Shown here in pieces: positions 9,951 through 24,900 of a stretch of DNA of 64,000 bases. The DNA lies in assembly GCA_027922465.2 (NCBI GenBank), contig BQMF02000025.1, positions 777,501 through 841,500 of the forward strand, read 5' to 3'. Within the stretch, counting starts at the first letter, position 1; every line of letters starts with the position of its first letter. Below the pieces are notes generated by a model. The model was not told where the DNA came from. It made no database searches and was given only the letters and a program-made list of their open reading frames with translations. A program made the position numbers and the translations under genes. This DNA comes from Turritopsis dohrnii. Taxonomy: Eukaryota > Cnidaria > Hydrozoa > Anthoathecata > Oceaniidae.

Positions 9951-12900
9951 ATGATCAGATATTTTTCGTTGAAAATTCTTGTGCTTCCATGTTTACTGTA
10001 TATATACACGGTCAGGAGCTACCCAGAATACTATAATGGACCAGTTTTTACATACGTTAACGGATCGATGGCGGAAAGAACCCCCGTATCTATTGCGGCG
10101 TCTAACGCAGAATATAACAAGGGCGATTCGGCAAGGGACGATACCATCAAAACAATCCTAGGAAGTCCGACCATTGACTCTCCACCAATTAATCCAACTA
10201 ATGAACCACCTATAAATAAATCTGGTGAAGTGAGTCGAACATTCCACATTTGGTTGGTGTTGTGTTTCCAAAATATTCATTCTCCTTTGTTTTATTTAGA
10301 CCCATTACGTGGAATTTGTCAACGGAATGATCACGTATCTCGAAGTTTTGGACGAGTTCGAGTAAGTCTGTTCGAGTTATTCTAAAAAGGAAGCTGTGAC
10401 TGAATTTTTGTGCGAAATGCAAAAACAGTCGCTGCGATGGAGAACATTATTTGTTGAACTCACTATGTGCATATTTATAAAGAAATACACTCCTTCTCAG
10501 AGATTCTTCAACAAATTTACCCACTGGAAAAAAGTAAAAAAAATAAACCAATTTTCGATGGTAAATTTGGAATTTAACTCAATTCAAATCAAGAAAAAAC
10601 AAGCAGACCGTGGGCGGTTTGTGGGTGGTTAGGTCAGCGTAAACTGGATGCTCAAAAATCATGTCCTTATAAAAGAAAAAATTGGCCTACTTAAGCACAA
10701 AAAGGAAGAAAACGACACGTCCTTTCGAAGTTTTGATAAGGTTTCGACTCTTAAATAAGAAAATGTTTCGCATTGAAGCTGCCCCTGCAAACAATTTTGA
10801 GCAGATTTATATCAGGCATGACTTAAGAGGTGCTTAGTCTACCAGTTGAATTGTGTCATAGTCATAAGAAAATGACTAAGATTTTGTGTGACAAGCAAAT
10901 AGACAGAGAATTACATAATTAGGAAACAGCTCGAAAAATAAGAACAGTCTACATCCGATCAGATTTTACTGTTTCTTAAAAAAAAAAAGAATGTGTGTAT
11001 GTTGCATCAGAATGAAGTATTGACATGACAAGCAAACTTGAACATGATTTGCAGTTGTCACTTTTAAAAGTGCTAATCTTTCCGAACATAAATCATATCC
11101 AATTGTAAATTAAAGACACTGTACACTGTCAATCAAACTACAAAGATATTTTGTTGTTGTCAAAAATAATGGTGAGTATGGTTATATGTTTTATAACCGA
11201 TTTCTTGTTGCATTCAAAGTTTGGAAGATCTCTGAATAAGATATTCCGATTTGCTTCTTTTTATTATGCAATAAGACCAACACTTAGTGTATCACTGATA
11301 GCAAGTGAACTACACATTTGCAGATACCCGTAAGTATACCGGGTGAGTCAAAAGTAAGTACCGGCATTTATACTAACAAACATGTTTAAAAGGTAACTTT
11401 CAAAGGGTCGAATGGTTCCACTTAGCGCACGTTCCACTTATCCAGGGATCGACTTATCCGAGGAAATTAAGAGAAGAAATCCAAGGGACTGCGGAAAATG
11501 ATTCTACTTAATGGGTTTTCTGAAGTATCAACTTTTGAGATGGCTTTTAACAGCAATTCTTCTACGTTGTTATGTTCTTTCCATGGAGTGATCGTGGGCT
11601 GTTTCTGGATGGTATGCATTACTGTCTTGTCCTTCAAAGCTGGTCAGGTATTGGAGGACGTTTTCTCTTTCGTGGCAAGACTGGTGTTCCGATTTTTTGG
11701 ATGCTTTCGTCGTCGAAAAAATGAAAAAATGTATCAAACCCTTCATCTTTCCTCATGTTTTGTAATGTATTTACAACTAGACCAGCGCGGTTTTTACCCT
11801 TGGTTGGTGGCATTCTTAATGACTGTAGTGATCTGGATATATTATCTGTCATGGAATACAATTTGTAAGATAAATTGTCTTTTGCACTCAACAATTCTTG
11901 CTTTTGTCTCCTGGTCTAACTTTTCTTCCCAACATTCTTCTCAAAATTGCATGAGTGATTTGTAATTATCAAGGATTCTTTTCATGCACTCAGCACAACG
12001 GCCCAACTGGTTGTAGAAAGTTTTTGCAGTTTTTGAAGTCTTCCTAATTTTCGATGTTGTTATTGATGCTTCCAAGTGAATTTTCTCGCTTTGCCGAAAA
12101 CTTTACAACAGATCGTAGGCTGATCTTTGTTACTTACATCAGTCCATACGTCGGCATTTATGTAAAACCTCATCGCTGTGGCCCATGTAGCTTGATATCT
12201 CATCTCCAATCTCATCTATCTCTTCCTTATGAATTTCATTGTTATCATCAGCTAAAAATTTCTTGCGTGATGCTTTTTTCATTTAAAACGGTATTAGTGC
12301 AATCTTTTCGTGTTTTTTGTGGCCAGTCGATTGATTGGAGGCTCCGATGCTGGGATATCGTAGCTCTGAGATGTCGAGACATCTCTTTAACAATTTCTTC
12401 GAATCATCTTCTTCAATTTCCATTAAATCATCATCACTGGTAATCACACACGTCTTAAAACAATTCCTTATTGTCGTCCCTGTTACTTCTCTTCATGCTT
12501 CTTGAGCCCATCGAATGATCACTAGCATGTCTACATGTTTAATAACTTGCGTTGTGGAAGTGTTTCCATTGATTCTAGCAAGTATATTCTTAACGAATCT
12601 CTTTCTAAAATTTACGTTAAATTTTTGAATGATTTCAGCAACAAGTGGTTGGAGTCTTATAAACAACCAGAATCATCTATGTGCTAGACATTTTCGCGGC
12701 ACTGGCTAAACACTCGAGATTCCTGTGAATTTCAAATTTCTCGGACCTGCCAAAGCCATTCAGTGGGCAGAAAATGCTGTGAAAAAAGTTATACAAAGTA
12801 TCCTCAAGAGAGTAAAACATCGTGAAAAGTAAATATTCCAAGAAAATAGAAAAGAAATTTACTTGAAAAATTGTTCCTACTTGAAAAATTAGAGAGACGT

Positions 12901-15900
12901 TTTATATGCAAAAAGTTCATTTGTGACCGCTTTATGGAGTGTCCATTTTATAATTGTTCTCAGATAAACTGTCCGTCTTAAAGAAGTGTTCACTTTCGAG
13001 ATTCCACTATATTACAAAAGTATTTTCTTCAAACCAATTCATTAGTCCTGTACTCATGAGAAGTCCCGCATGCAAAACAAAAGATTCGTCAATGTTATAA
13101 TCACTGGATAGTTGGAATTATCAACTGCCTTAACCATTCGAAAGAAACCTGATTTTCAACGCCACTGAGCCGAAACAACCTTGAGGGGTACTTTTCTAGC
13201 TAGAACTTCATCTCTGCTTAATAAGCATACGGAGGCGCAACAGTAAATCTAAACGCATATATAGTTTATACTTATATAGTTTATATTCAATAAAGTATTT
13301 ACAAACTATGTTATCCTGACTCTTCATACTTGGCAAACTCGTCGCCCTCTGGATGAAAAACTCGCAGTGACTGCTTCCAAGCCAAAACAGCAGCGCCATT
13401 TTCTGGCATTTTTTACTGTCGAGAAAACCGTGAGGGTGGCAAATAGAGACAAGTATGTGTTTATCTCCCATCCAAGCTTCCCAGATCTGATTCAAAACTT
13501 AAATTTACAATTTCGTATTCATAATGCATCGTCGTCTTTCTTCACCATTCAACCTATGAAATAAACGTAACCAAATGTATATTCAATCATTAAGAATTAG
13601 GAATTCATAAAATCTATCAAGTAATCTCTTACAAATATCCTTGATTATCAAGCCAGCGCAACAGTTCACTAGATGTGTCTTCCTCTATAAAGTGAATTGA
13701 AAGCAGAAATTAATCGAAAGCAAATTATTCGATAACAATGTATTAAATTTAGCACAGAAACCATTCTAAAAGTATCAAACCATTTGGAAAGCAACTATAT
13801 ATACCAGATATGTAATGTTGATGCATCTAACCAAGGACAAATTCTTTTCAACCAAAATATTCCTAGTACAACAAAGCTATGAATCGCATAAAACAAACAA
13901 AGGAAAGAAAAAATCAATGTAACTACAACCTAAAATGAAAACTTGAACCTAAAATAAACCTACAAGAAAGGAATAAAATAGGTCTTCAGTTTTTTCACTA
14001 CAACCCTGAAATATAGACATAGGTCATTAAATCATTACACTTAAAAATTCAAATGAAAGATCATGACAGTAAAACAAAGATACGTCAAATTTAAAAATAA
14101 TGGGGTGAAAACAGGATGAACTTTTTGAAAATATCCCTGAAACAAAATAATGCAGATAAATGTTATAAAAGTATTTACTTTATCAAAAACCTAAAGAAAA
14201 GTAGCTAGGTCTTTTCACCTACAAGATGAAATGAAGTTCATGACACATATGAAACAGAATTAATTTATCAGTATTATTTCTAATGCAGACAGAGTTAGAT
14301 AGCTTTACCTAACACCTAAAAGAAGGAAATGTTAGAATTAATCAGATCCTGTACCTATATTGTATCACTTCAAAGAAAACATTAAGAAAATGAGTTGCAT
14401 CTTTTTACCTAAAAGCTGAAATAAAGTTCATTACACATGTCAAACAGAATTTAGGTATCAGTATTATTTCTAATACAGACAGAGTTAGGTAGCTTTACCT
14501 AACACCTAAAGTAGGTGTTAGAAAATGACAGCAGATTTAAGTCTGTTATCCACGAATTAAAATGAAAACATGAACCTAAAAGAAACCGATGAAATAGATA
14601 TTTAGTTATTTCAGCATGAAATATAGAGATGCTAAAGTCATTAAGTCTTTGCAGTTAAAAATCTAAAATAAAAGTCATGACAATATAACTATGTCACGTC
14701 AACTTAAAGAAGAACGGCACGAACACAGATTAAACTTTTGAACATGATTCCTAAAACAAAGTAATGCTGATAGGTGGTATAATGGTATGACAATAATGGT
14801 ATGACTTCATTAAAAACCTGAAAAAATAGTTAGTTTATTTCATCTAAAATCTGAAATGAAGTTCAGGATACATGTGAAGCAGAGTGAAGGTATTGGGCAT
14901 GATTTCTAATGCAGATTTACCTAACACCTAAAGGAAGTTAGGGTTAGAACTAATATGTATGTAGGGTTAGGATATGACAACAAAGTCTGTTATCCACAAA
15001 TTAAACAGAATTTCCTAAAATAAGAAAAACTGAAGAGTCACAACAGAATTGATTATTTCTCTAAAAAGTAATATAGGAAATAAAATGAAGTTTTTATACC
15101 TAAAATTTTAAAGATACAAATCAAAACAAGGTTTTAAACTCAATTTCTAAGATAAAATGTGGACACCAGGGCAACCAAAATAAATTGGTTCTCTACAACT
15201 CCATAAACCTGAAATGAAAAATAAATTGCCAAAATGGGAAAAAACAAATAAGGACTGGTAAAATAGCTACTTCCCAATTAATATTAACAAGAGGCCCTTA
15301 GGCCTTAAGGTCAGCACCAAAGAAAACTTTAAAGATTTAACATAAAAACTTCAATATTCCTTTAATTAGATTATTAAATTATTAAGCCATATTGTTCAAG
15401 AATTAATGCTAAGAATCAAAGTTTCTGATTTTGAACCGAAAAATTTAAAGATAACAAGAAACGACAAAAACAACTGCAAAATTATACACAAAATGATTGA
15501 ATAACCACCCACAGACACGGGGAAATTCTTAACCAATAGGAGAAATAAGCACTACACTTCCTTTCAAACAGGATGTACAATTACAAGCAGAGAGTTCAAA
15601 TCCAAAAATTTTCAGGTACACATTTCACAGATTAATATAATATTGATAATTATAAATGCACAAACTCCGATTTACTATACACATATTTGAGAATGAGTAA
15701 ATGTCCTGATTACCATGCATAGGATCAGATCTTAGTAACACAAACAATGAAGGGAAAATCATTGTGTTGATTTGAGTGAATTCATAAATTTGATTACATA
15801 AAATGAATTTTTAGAATTTTTAACTAATACTGTATCTAATAAATAAACAAAGCATTGGGTACTTTCTGTAGATTGAAATGAAATTAATGAGACATTGCCT

Positions 15901-18900
15901 TTCGAATCATGGAAAATCACAACTTAGTTGGTGCTATTTCCTTTTCGCACCCCCACTCTCCGTTACAGTCAGGGTCAGGGTTAGAGTTAGGATCAGATAC
16001 ATTTAGGGGGGGGGGGGGGGGGGGTGCGAAAAGGAAATAGCGCCACTTAGTTTCCCTCTTTCTTTTCACTAAGGAAAAGAAATATTGTCAAATATATACA
16101 CTTCGGCATTAGTTTAGTTGCTAGCAATAACAACGTACAACGAAACAACTTTTATATAGATGACTTACCAAGTGAAGTAGGTAATGTTTATAAACATTAA
16201 CATTTATTATTTAATTTCTGTGTAACAAGTTTCATTATAGAATATATATATTAATCAATTCATTTTCCTGTGAGCATAAGTACACCTTCCCAGGAAAAAT
16301 ACTCTTTATTATATATACATTACAAAATGTTTTATCTGTTCTCTAGAAACAATAATAAAGTCAAGTGTTACTTGACTTTAAACATTTTTTTAAATGTATT
16401 TTAGAGCTGAAGATGATTTAATAAAATCGAAATTAATATCAAATAAATAAATGATATGCACTGTTGGTTTGTATAGAATCGAATTATTTTTTACCATCAT
16501 AAGGTTTTAAACAAAAAAGCAATAAAATAATGAAAATTATTATTGACACTGTCAATCAATTTTTCTTTGCTTTTTAGTTCAGGTAGTAGAGTATTAACTC
16601 GAATGAATGATTATAATAAAAACAACAGACAAGATAGAAAATGAAAACATGTATATCCAAGAGAATATGGACCCTTGGAAGCAGCAGCAGAGCTAATCAT
16701 ATCCATTAGGTCATTTACCCTTAGCCTTACACATCACATCACCAATATTAGTAAACACACAAATAACTCCACAAAATTCCGTATATATATAATCTAAAGT
16801 CACTCAAAATACACGGTCACAGTTGCTTCTTGGTAGGATGGGTATAATATGTATGAATGCACTCTGATTCATTTCAAAATTTCGCAAACAAACTGACGCT
16901 GAATCTTTCTTCTAAGAAGTGCATGTTCCATTTTTTTAATTTTATGCCACACTTACCATGAAAAAAATATGTAACTACTTCATCACGAAACAATTCTTAA
17001 TTGAACCACGGACCAAAATAGCCTGAATTCTGGCAGCCTGCATGGTATCAGCCTACAACTGCGACATTACACACGGAATGACTGACTGACTGACAGACAC
17101 GGGGAAATGAAAGATCAGCTTCCTTGCGGCGCTGACCAAAAATGCTTTGAGAACGCTTTTAAAAATCTGGTCAAAAGAAGAGTGAAAAAGAGAAAAAGAA
17201 GTTTGGGCAAGGTCTAAGATATTGCTGCTATTTACTTTTTTAGTATGAAACAAATTGCAGAACAAATTGCAAAATAATTCTGCTTGCAAATATTTAAAGC
17301 ATTTAAAGATAATTTTAGAAATCATTTTGCCAATGAGCTGAAAATTAAAAATAACAAAATTTCTCGGAAAGATTCAATATTTCTCCCTATTTTTGGGATG
17401 CTTTTGCAGTGATGGAGCTCAGAGCTTCGAGTCCGGAAAGCCAACTTGTCCCGGGCAGGAAAAGCGGTGCCTACAGTGATATGTCACATATCCCTGCTTC
17501 AAAGAACAGCAGCGTCGCATGGACATCCTACATGGGGGCTATTCCGTCCTCCACTACTTCAAGAAAGCAATCCAAAGCAACAAAGACATCTGAAACTACC
17601 AACCACTAACAAAAACCAAAGAATTTTTGCATGCATTTCGTATGAAATCTGTCCTTGTTGTTATATTAGACTTTTACGCAAATTCGAAAGTTTATGATGT
17701 GCAAAGCATCGAACAATCTTAAGCGATTTGACACAAGGAAGATCCTTTTATCGATTAAAAACAACTATTTAAAACTCAGAGAAAACAAATGACAGTTGAC
17801 AGCTGTCCACAGGTCATACATTACATTTGGCTGTATTTATCATAATTAATTATTACTAATTAGAACTTTCTAAACTGGGACATTAAATAACTGTCTTTAA
17901 CTCGAAATCTTGTATAGACCTGAATTTTTGGAGAATAGTCTCAAAGTAATAGCATTTAATGCTATCGGTATAATAGCGTTTATAATCAAAAGGATCTCCA
18001 TTCTACCAAAACAGTCTCAAAGGGCTCCGTATGTACGCCGGTCTCTGTACGACTAACCCTTCTTCGTCGCACACAGTCGGGCATGCACCACCTCTTTACA
18101 TACGGGGGAGATCATTCTCAGCCTACATAAACTGGCGCTTAAACAAACCGCATGCATGCAGTTTTGGAAGGGAGTTCAAAAAAGTTCATCTACCTTCGAT
18201 TAGCTCATTGTGCAGTGATTATCATGCAACTTGTATTTCTTGTTGTCAGAGTATTCAAACTAATACTAAAAGTTATTCCTAACCTAGACTTTCCTTTAAT
18301 TTTTGAGCCTAACATTTTTTACACAGAACAATATGTTTGTAAGCTTCATTCTGAAAAAGAAGAAAAAAGAAAACAAGAAGACAGTTAGGAGGCATCACTT
18401 TTTAAGCTGGAGAAAATAAAAAAATTCATACGCCTGTTCTTGACTTTTTATCAGCAAACTGTTTCTTATTTTCACATTTTCATCCATTAAACATAAAAAG
18501 TTATCGCAAACGTATTCCCGTTGGGTGGACATTACTAAAAAGTCGTTTGAAGTATTGTTTTGCGTAAGTCTCTTGTGCATTGTTTGTGAAAATGGCATTA
18601 AGCTTAGTCTACACTGTCAATTTTTACGTTATTTAGTTATTGTATTTTTTATATACTTTGGAGGACTGGTAATTTTTTATGTTACTGGTTTTTAATGTAA
18701 AAAATAATGGCGTGTACTTATTTTCATTTGTGAGATAAATTTAGTCGTGTATTGGCATTTCCCGAACATGTTTCGTCGGGCGATATTTTTTGGGAAATTC
18801 TCCTACTCAGCCTCGTTTTGATGTGATATCACAGATTTTCCCACAATGATTTTGAGTTAAAACCAGGGGCGGATCTAGGATTTTTTAAGGGTTAGGCAAA

Positions 18901-21900
18901 TTTTTTTTTGCCAAACACACATAAGGGCGCAATCGATGAAATTTACGCCAGTTTACGCCCAATCTAATACATACTTTTCGAAATGTAAAAAATATTAACT
19001 CGAATTAATTCGTCCTGACGTAAGGAGTGTTATAATGCAAGCCTGTATTGCTGAAATAATGGAATAAGGGAAATAAACAAAAGAAAACTAATTGAGTATG
19101 AATATAATGTATTGAACTACGTTATGTAGGCCAAAATAATATTTTCTACCAGATTGGAGGTTAAGTAAATAACCAATAAATTGTATATTTCATCTGTTAT
19201 CTTCTTCATTTTCTTGATTGCTTGTACATGAACAGGAAGAATCCACCAAATGAAAACATACTTGTAATGAATCAAATAAATAAATTTTCAATCACCTATA
19301 CCATGATAGATTGGAGCATTCAGATAAATACATGATATTTCATCTATGTACTGGTCAAGATGGTCATATAGAAAGAAAAGAAAAGAAATTATGTTAACAA
19401 ATAGAGTAAAATGACCAAAATCAAAGTTAGAGACAAGCTCCTTGATCATTATCCGGGAGCAAAATAAAAACAATAATTAATATCAACCACAATATAAAGA
19501 TGGTGCTTCCAGAAATCCCTGAGACAAGTCCAAGAACCTATATATATAAAACTACACAACAACAGATAAATTATGTACTGCTTCCTCTAATAAGAGCTAC
19601 AACATTTTTTCCAGAATTTAATGTAGCATAGGAAACAAGAAGTCAAACTAAAACATTATGTAATTACCTTTTTCCACCTACATAACGTAGGTGGTTTTTA
19701 TAAAATGAAAGAATAACTCCAAAGATGTTAAAGTGTTTCTGCATCCAAAATGATATTGTTGTATCTAGCTTTAACTGGATGTATCTAGTTTGTACGGATT
19801 TGGAAACATGAAAGAGAAATTACGCCATCTTGGCTGTAAACGTTTCTTCTTGATACTCACAAGGCTCGTGTAAAAACACGCTAATGTATAAACAAAAATG
19901 GCAGCCGTAGCTGCACATAAATATATAACATCCCTCCCTTACTGGATAATGAACTGGCAAGGAGAAAAAAAAACAAACAAACAAACAAACTGAGAACGAG
20001 CGTGAACAAAAGAATATAAAAATGAGATGTCTCTGTTGAAATCTAAGTGTCATAATCTTTCATCCAGTGTGGTTTTCTTTTTTGTCTTTTAGTTCTCGTG
20101 CTGTTAGTTCCGTTGGGTTCATCTAATTCCTCCCCATATGGGATAGTGTCTGAATCGGTATCTGACTCGGATTCAGTCTCTGTGTGTAGCGGTGGTATGT
20201 CTTCTTCAGCGGGGAGAAGGATGAATGTACTTGTATTGGGCGCTGTTTGATGCCGGTGCACTGGCGTTGACGGTGGAGTCTGTTTGTACGCGGTTTGTGA
20301 CGGATGGTACGGCTTGACGTGTGAAGCGTGTCGACAAAACGTCTTATCGCCTTTGGAAACTGTGATGCCACTGTGATTTACGTCAGTGACTGTGTATGGT
20401 TCTGTTTCGTAAAAGGGTTGTGACTTGTAACGTCGATTCATGTTCTTGCATAACACGAGCTGTCCTGGCCGAAACGAGTGTTGCTGGGCGTGACGTTTCT
20501 TGTCAGTGTAGGATTTCATGCGATTCTTGTATGCGGAGTCTTTCTGGATAATGTGCTGGTTTTGCGGTCGAGCTTTTGGGAAGGTTGGAAGATGGCTTCT
20601 GGGTGTGTGTTTGTACAGTAGCGAAAATGGTGACACCCAAGTTGCAGGATGAGGTGTGTTCCGGTAGGATAACAGGAATGAGTCGAGTTGTTTCCTCCAG
20701 TCGATTCTGCTGGCGCTGCAAGTTTGAAGAAATTTACCAATAGTGCGATTAAATCGTTCGACTTCGCCGTTTCCCGGAGCGTGGTACGGTAGTACTTTGC
20801 GATGACTAATGTTCCTTGATTTGAGGAATGTTTTGAAGTTCGACGAGATGAACTGTGGACCATTGTCGGTAACGATGGTTTCAGGGTATCCAAAAATAGC
20901 GAAGGTGGACATGAGCTTTTCAATGACTTTGCCTGACGTTGTGTCGTTGTTGAGGACGTATACGATTGGATATCGGGAATGGTAATCTACAATTACGAGT
21001 AGCGTGGTCTGATCAGGTAGCGGTCCTTTGAGGTCGATTCCAATTTGTTGCCAAGGCTCAGCTGGTAGCGGAGTTGGTTGTAATGGTTCAGCTTTCTTGT
21101 GTTGAGGTGTGACTGTTTGGCATGCATGGCATTGCTTGATGAGCGTCTCGACATCATGGTTGATCTTTGGCCACCACACGTGATCACGGAGATACAGTTT
21201 GGTGCGGACTATGCCTTGATGTCCTTGGTGAGCGATTTTAAGCACTTTCTGTTGAAGTGACTGCGGTATGATGATCTGGTCATTCTTTAGAAGGATGCCT
21301 TCGGATGTTGATAGTTGGTCCCTGATTTGATGATAAGGTGTGGCTTTTGGGTTATTACTCCACTTGTTCTTGAGTACATTGGCGATGACAGATGTTAGGA
21401 CTTTATCAGATGCCGTCTCTCGGGCGATCTCTTCGATTGATAACGATTCGGGTACTGCTTGTCTAGTGATGCTTGCGATGTGATGTTCGGCTGGATTTTC
21501 TAGATCCTTAGTTTTAATCGGGCTTCGCGACAAAATGTCAGCCGCATTCGTTTTACCAGGAATATATGTCATGGTATAAAGGTATGCTTGGAGTCGTAGG
21601 AGCCATCGTTGTATTCGTGGTGTAGGACGTTTTGCTTTGGATGTCAGTAGCGACAGTAGCGGTTTATGGTCGGTTTCCACGTTCTTCTTTGTGAGACGTC
21701 TGATAGGTTCTGTTAAGGTTGCGTAGTTGGGTATAAACTTTAGGCAATAGTTCATTAAACCCATGAGTGATCTGACTTCCGATACGTTTTTTGGTTCTTT
21801 GATTGCGTTGATCGCATCTTTCTTGGTAGGGTCTAGCTGGATACCGTCTGCAGATAAGATGTGCCCGTCGAAGTCAATGGATGGTACGTTGAGAATACAC

Positions 21901-24900
21901 TTGTCAGGGTTAATTCTTAGTCCATTTGTGTGGAGTCTCTCAAGCAAAGCGTAGAGGCGGTTGTCGTGTTCCTCTTGGGTGCGTCCCCAGATAACGATAT
22001 CATCCGAAATGTTTTTCACTCCTTGCAGGCCTGTCATCACAATCTCTACTTGTTTCTGAAACGCTTCGAATCCTGAGTTGACACCATAGAATAGGCGTTT
22101 GTAGCGGAATAATCCTTTGTGTGTTGCAAAAGTCGTGATGTTCCTGGATGCCTCGTCTAATTCGATTTGATGGTAACCGTCTCGGAGGTCAATTTTCGAA
22201 AAATATTTGGCATTGTGTAGTTCTGCTGTAATGTCTTCGAGTTTTGGTATGACATGGCGCTCTCTGATGATTGCTTCATTTGCTTTACGCATGTCCACAC
22301 ACAGGCGGATCTTGCCATTTTTTCTGCTACCCGCAACGACTGGGTTTAGCCAGGTTGTTGGTCCGTCGACTGGTTCGATGATGTCTAGTGCGAGGAGTCT
22401 GTCAAGTTCCTCTTCAATTTTCCTTCTCGTGTGGAATGGAATACGGCGTATTGGTTGCTGTACAGGTGTAAAGTTTGGATCAATATGCAGTTGGAGTTGG
22501 AAGTTTTTCAGCTTTCCTACTCCTTCAAACAGTTCGGAATATTTTCTCATCACATTGTTTTTGTACTCTCCACTTGTGAGTGATCTCACCTGTTCTGGTT
22601 CGGATGGACGCCCGAGTCGCAGAATGTCCAGGCAGACTGCCGTTGATCGGCCAAGTATCGATCCGGACGTACCTTGGACGACAATGAATTCCGCCATTTG
22701 CTCTTGACCGTCTGTTGCAACCATCGTGTCGAATGTCCCCAGTGTTGTTATTGGTTTCGTGGATTGGTAAGGGTAAATGCGTGAGGATGATTTACTGAGC
22801 TTTGGTTTAGGATTGAATGAATTGTATGTTGCTTCATCAATAATGTTGACGGATGAACCAGAATCAATTAGCACGTCAATTTTCTTGTTAAGAATCTCAA
22901 TGGAATGTAGTGGTAGTTTGTGTCCGCTAATTTCGAAGATTGAAATATCCTCGAATCGGTTCTCGAGGTCTTCTGCTGATTGATGTTGTGATGTAGCTTG
23001 TGTTGTGGACTCATTGGAAGTTAATTGGTTGACTCTGTTACTGTCAGTTCGATTGTTTTTCTTGGATAAACACATGCGCTGGAAGTGTCCGGTTTTGCCA
23101 CACTTGTTACAAGTGGCATTCTTTGATCTGCGACAAACATCTCCTCTGTGGCCAATGGCACCACATCGTCCACACATGACTTTCTGGTTAGTATTCTGCC
23201 CTCTCGACGGATGTGGTGGGTGTGATCTGTGACGATGACCGTTGTTCCCCCATGTACCTCTGTTGTTGGGTCTGCCTCTTCCATTGGAGCTTTTGTGATT
23301 ATTTGATCTGTTGTTAATTGTATTGATGTGATCGTGGGCATTATTGTTGTTGTTCGCCTGTTCAATTTTCTGTGACTGAGACTTGGCAGCTTCCATCGAC
23401 TGCCCGATTTGGAGGACTTTTTCAAGTGTAAGGTTTTTCTCTGCCAAGAGTTTTTCGCGATACTTGATACCTCTACAACCTGATACGACTCTGTCTCTGA
23501 TATTGTCATTCAACGAATCTCCATAGTCACAGTCTTGTGCTAGTTTTCTCAGTCTGGAAACGAATTGTTCGATGTTTTCGTGTGTTTCTTGTTTAGCATT
23601 GTTGAAAACGGACCTCTCGAAAGTGACGTTTTTGAGAGGGATAAAGTATGCTGTAAGAGCCTGTACAGCTTCCTCATATGTCTCTCCTGTCTCAGGTAGA
23701 GTTTCAAAAAGTTCTTGGGTTTCAGTCCCTAGCATATGTAATAAAAGTGCTTTCTTACGTTGGTCGTCTCCAATTGCAGATGCTGCAATGAAGTATTTGA
23801 ATGATCTCAGCCACCGGTCCCATCTCTGACTCAAAGTGTGTTGGTCGCCTCGTGGGTCGAATGCAGAAACCATCGGTATTTGTAACTGTGCTGCCATATC
23901 TCCTTGGTTCGTCTTGTTTCACGTGAAATATGGTTGGAAGACTGTTTAGTGGGATCTCGGTAATCCTCGTCGCCAGTTGTTGTATCTAGCTTTAACTGGA
24001 TGTATCTAGTTTGTACGGATTTGGAAACATGAAAGAGAAATTACGCCATCTTGGCTGTAAACGTTTCTTCTTGATACTCACAAGGCTCGTGTAAAAACAC
24101 GCTAATGTATAAACAAAAATGGCAGCCGTAGCTGCACATAAATATATAACAGATATTTCGAGGGATGATAGAATGCACAAAGTTGTTTCAGAAGTCTTAT
24201 AGTTTTTGGAAATTCTGTTTCCTTGGGCAGATATTTTGATTTAAAAATCATGAAATGATACAATAGATAATTATGTAATAAGATTTTTATTCTTTGTTTA
24301 TGTGTATAAACTCTCAATATATTATAACTTCATTTTCTTATCACTCACTCAGAGTGAAAGCCCTTTCTCTCTATAGTAAATTAGAAAGATATAGTATTAA
24401 TGATAACTTGCGATGAGAAAGTTAACCTATATGCTATCTTATTATACAGTGGCGGATCTAGAGGTATGTCGAAATTTGTGTAGGAGAGTGTTAGCAATCT
24501 AACCATAAAGGAAAAGCGTCCAAATAATCCCATTGGAAATATAAATTGAATTCACAAATTATGTTAATGCTCTCATACACAAATTTCGACATACCTCTAG
24601 ATCCACCACTGTTACATATCATAAAATATATGCATTGCATAAAGTGAATGTAAGATTTTAAAAATTAAGAACCAATTTCTGTAAGAGTGGGGCAGGTGCT
24701 GATAGTAAAAATTTTCTTTTTCTTTCATTTTGGGATATGTTGCACATACCCATAAGAGAGGAAATAATCCAAAATTTGAATGCTCAAAAATCCATAATGG
24801 CCGAGTTATGCCCATTTGAAGAATTTTGAAAATTAGTAACCGGACCAAAATTGGCCTCTGTTGCAATTTTGCTGGCTTATATCTGAATGCGCCCTTATAG

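Larger units (their letters stand above)
19757..24151 (-). mobile_element. Ty3/mag-type LTR retrotransposon, very recent insertion
   Basis: The element is 4395 bp: two 174-bp LTRs (19757-19930 and 23978-24151) flank one long minus-strand gag-pol frame. The LTRs start TGTT, end AACA and look identical base for base. The five bases gatat lie outside both ends as a target-site duplication. The element is inserted antisense in intron 2 of copy B. Identical LTRs mean the insertion is recent. A large in-frame loss in the RNase H region suggests this copy relied on another element's reverse transcription machinery, or that the loss occurred during its last replication cycle. Confidence 0.95.

Noticed and set aside
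11498..11965. 155-codon plus-strand frame with hydrophobic stretches resembling a membrane protein
   Set aside because: It is the opposite strand of a hAT transposase fragment whose minus-strand motifs are clear, so the hydrophobic look is a shadow effect.
22207..22707. 166-codon plus-strand frame opposite the Ty3 gag-pol
   Set aside because: It is the complementary shadow of the RT/protease coding region, with serine-rich low-complexity composition and no domain.
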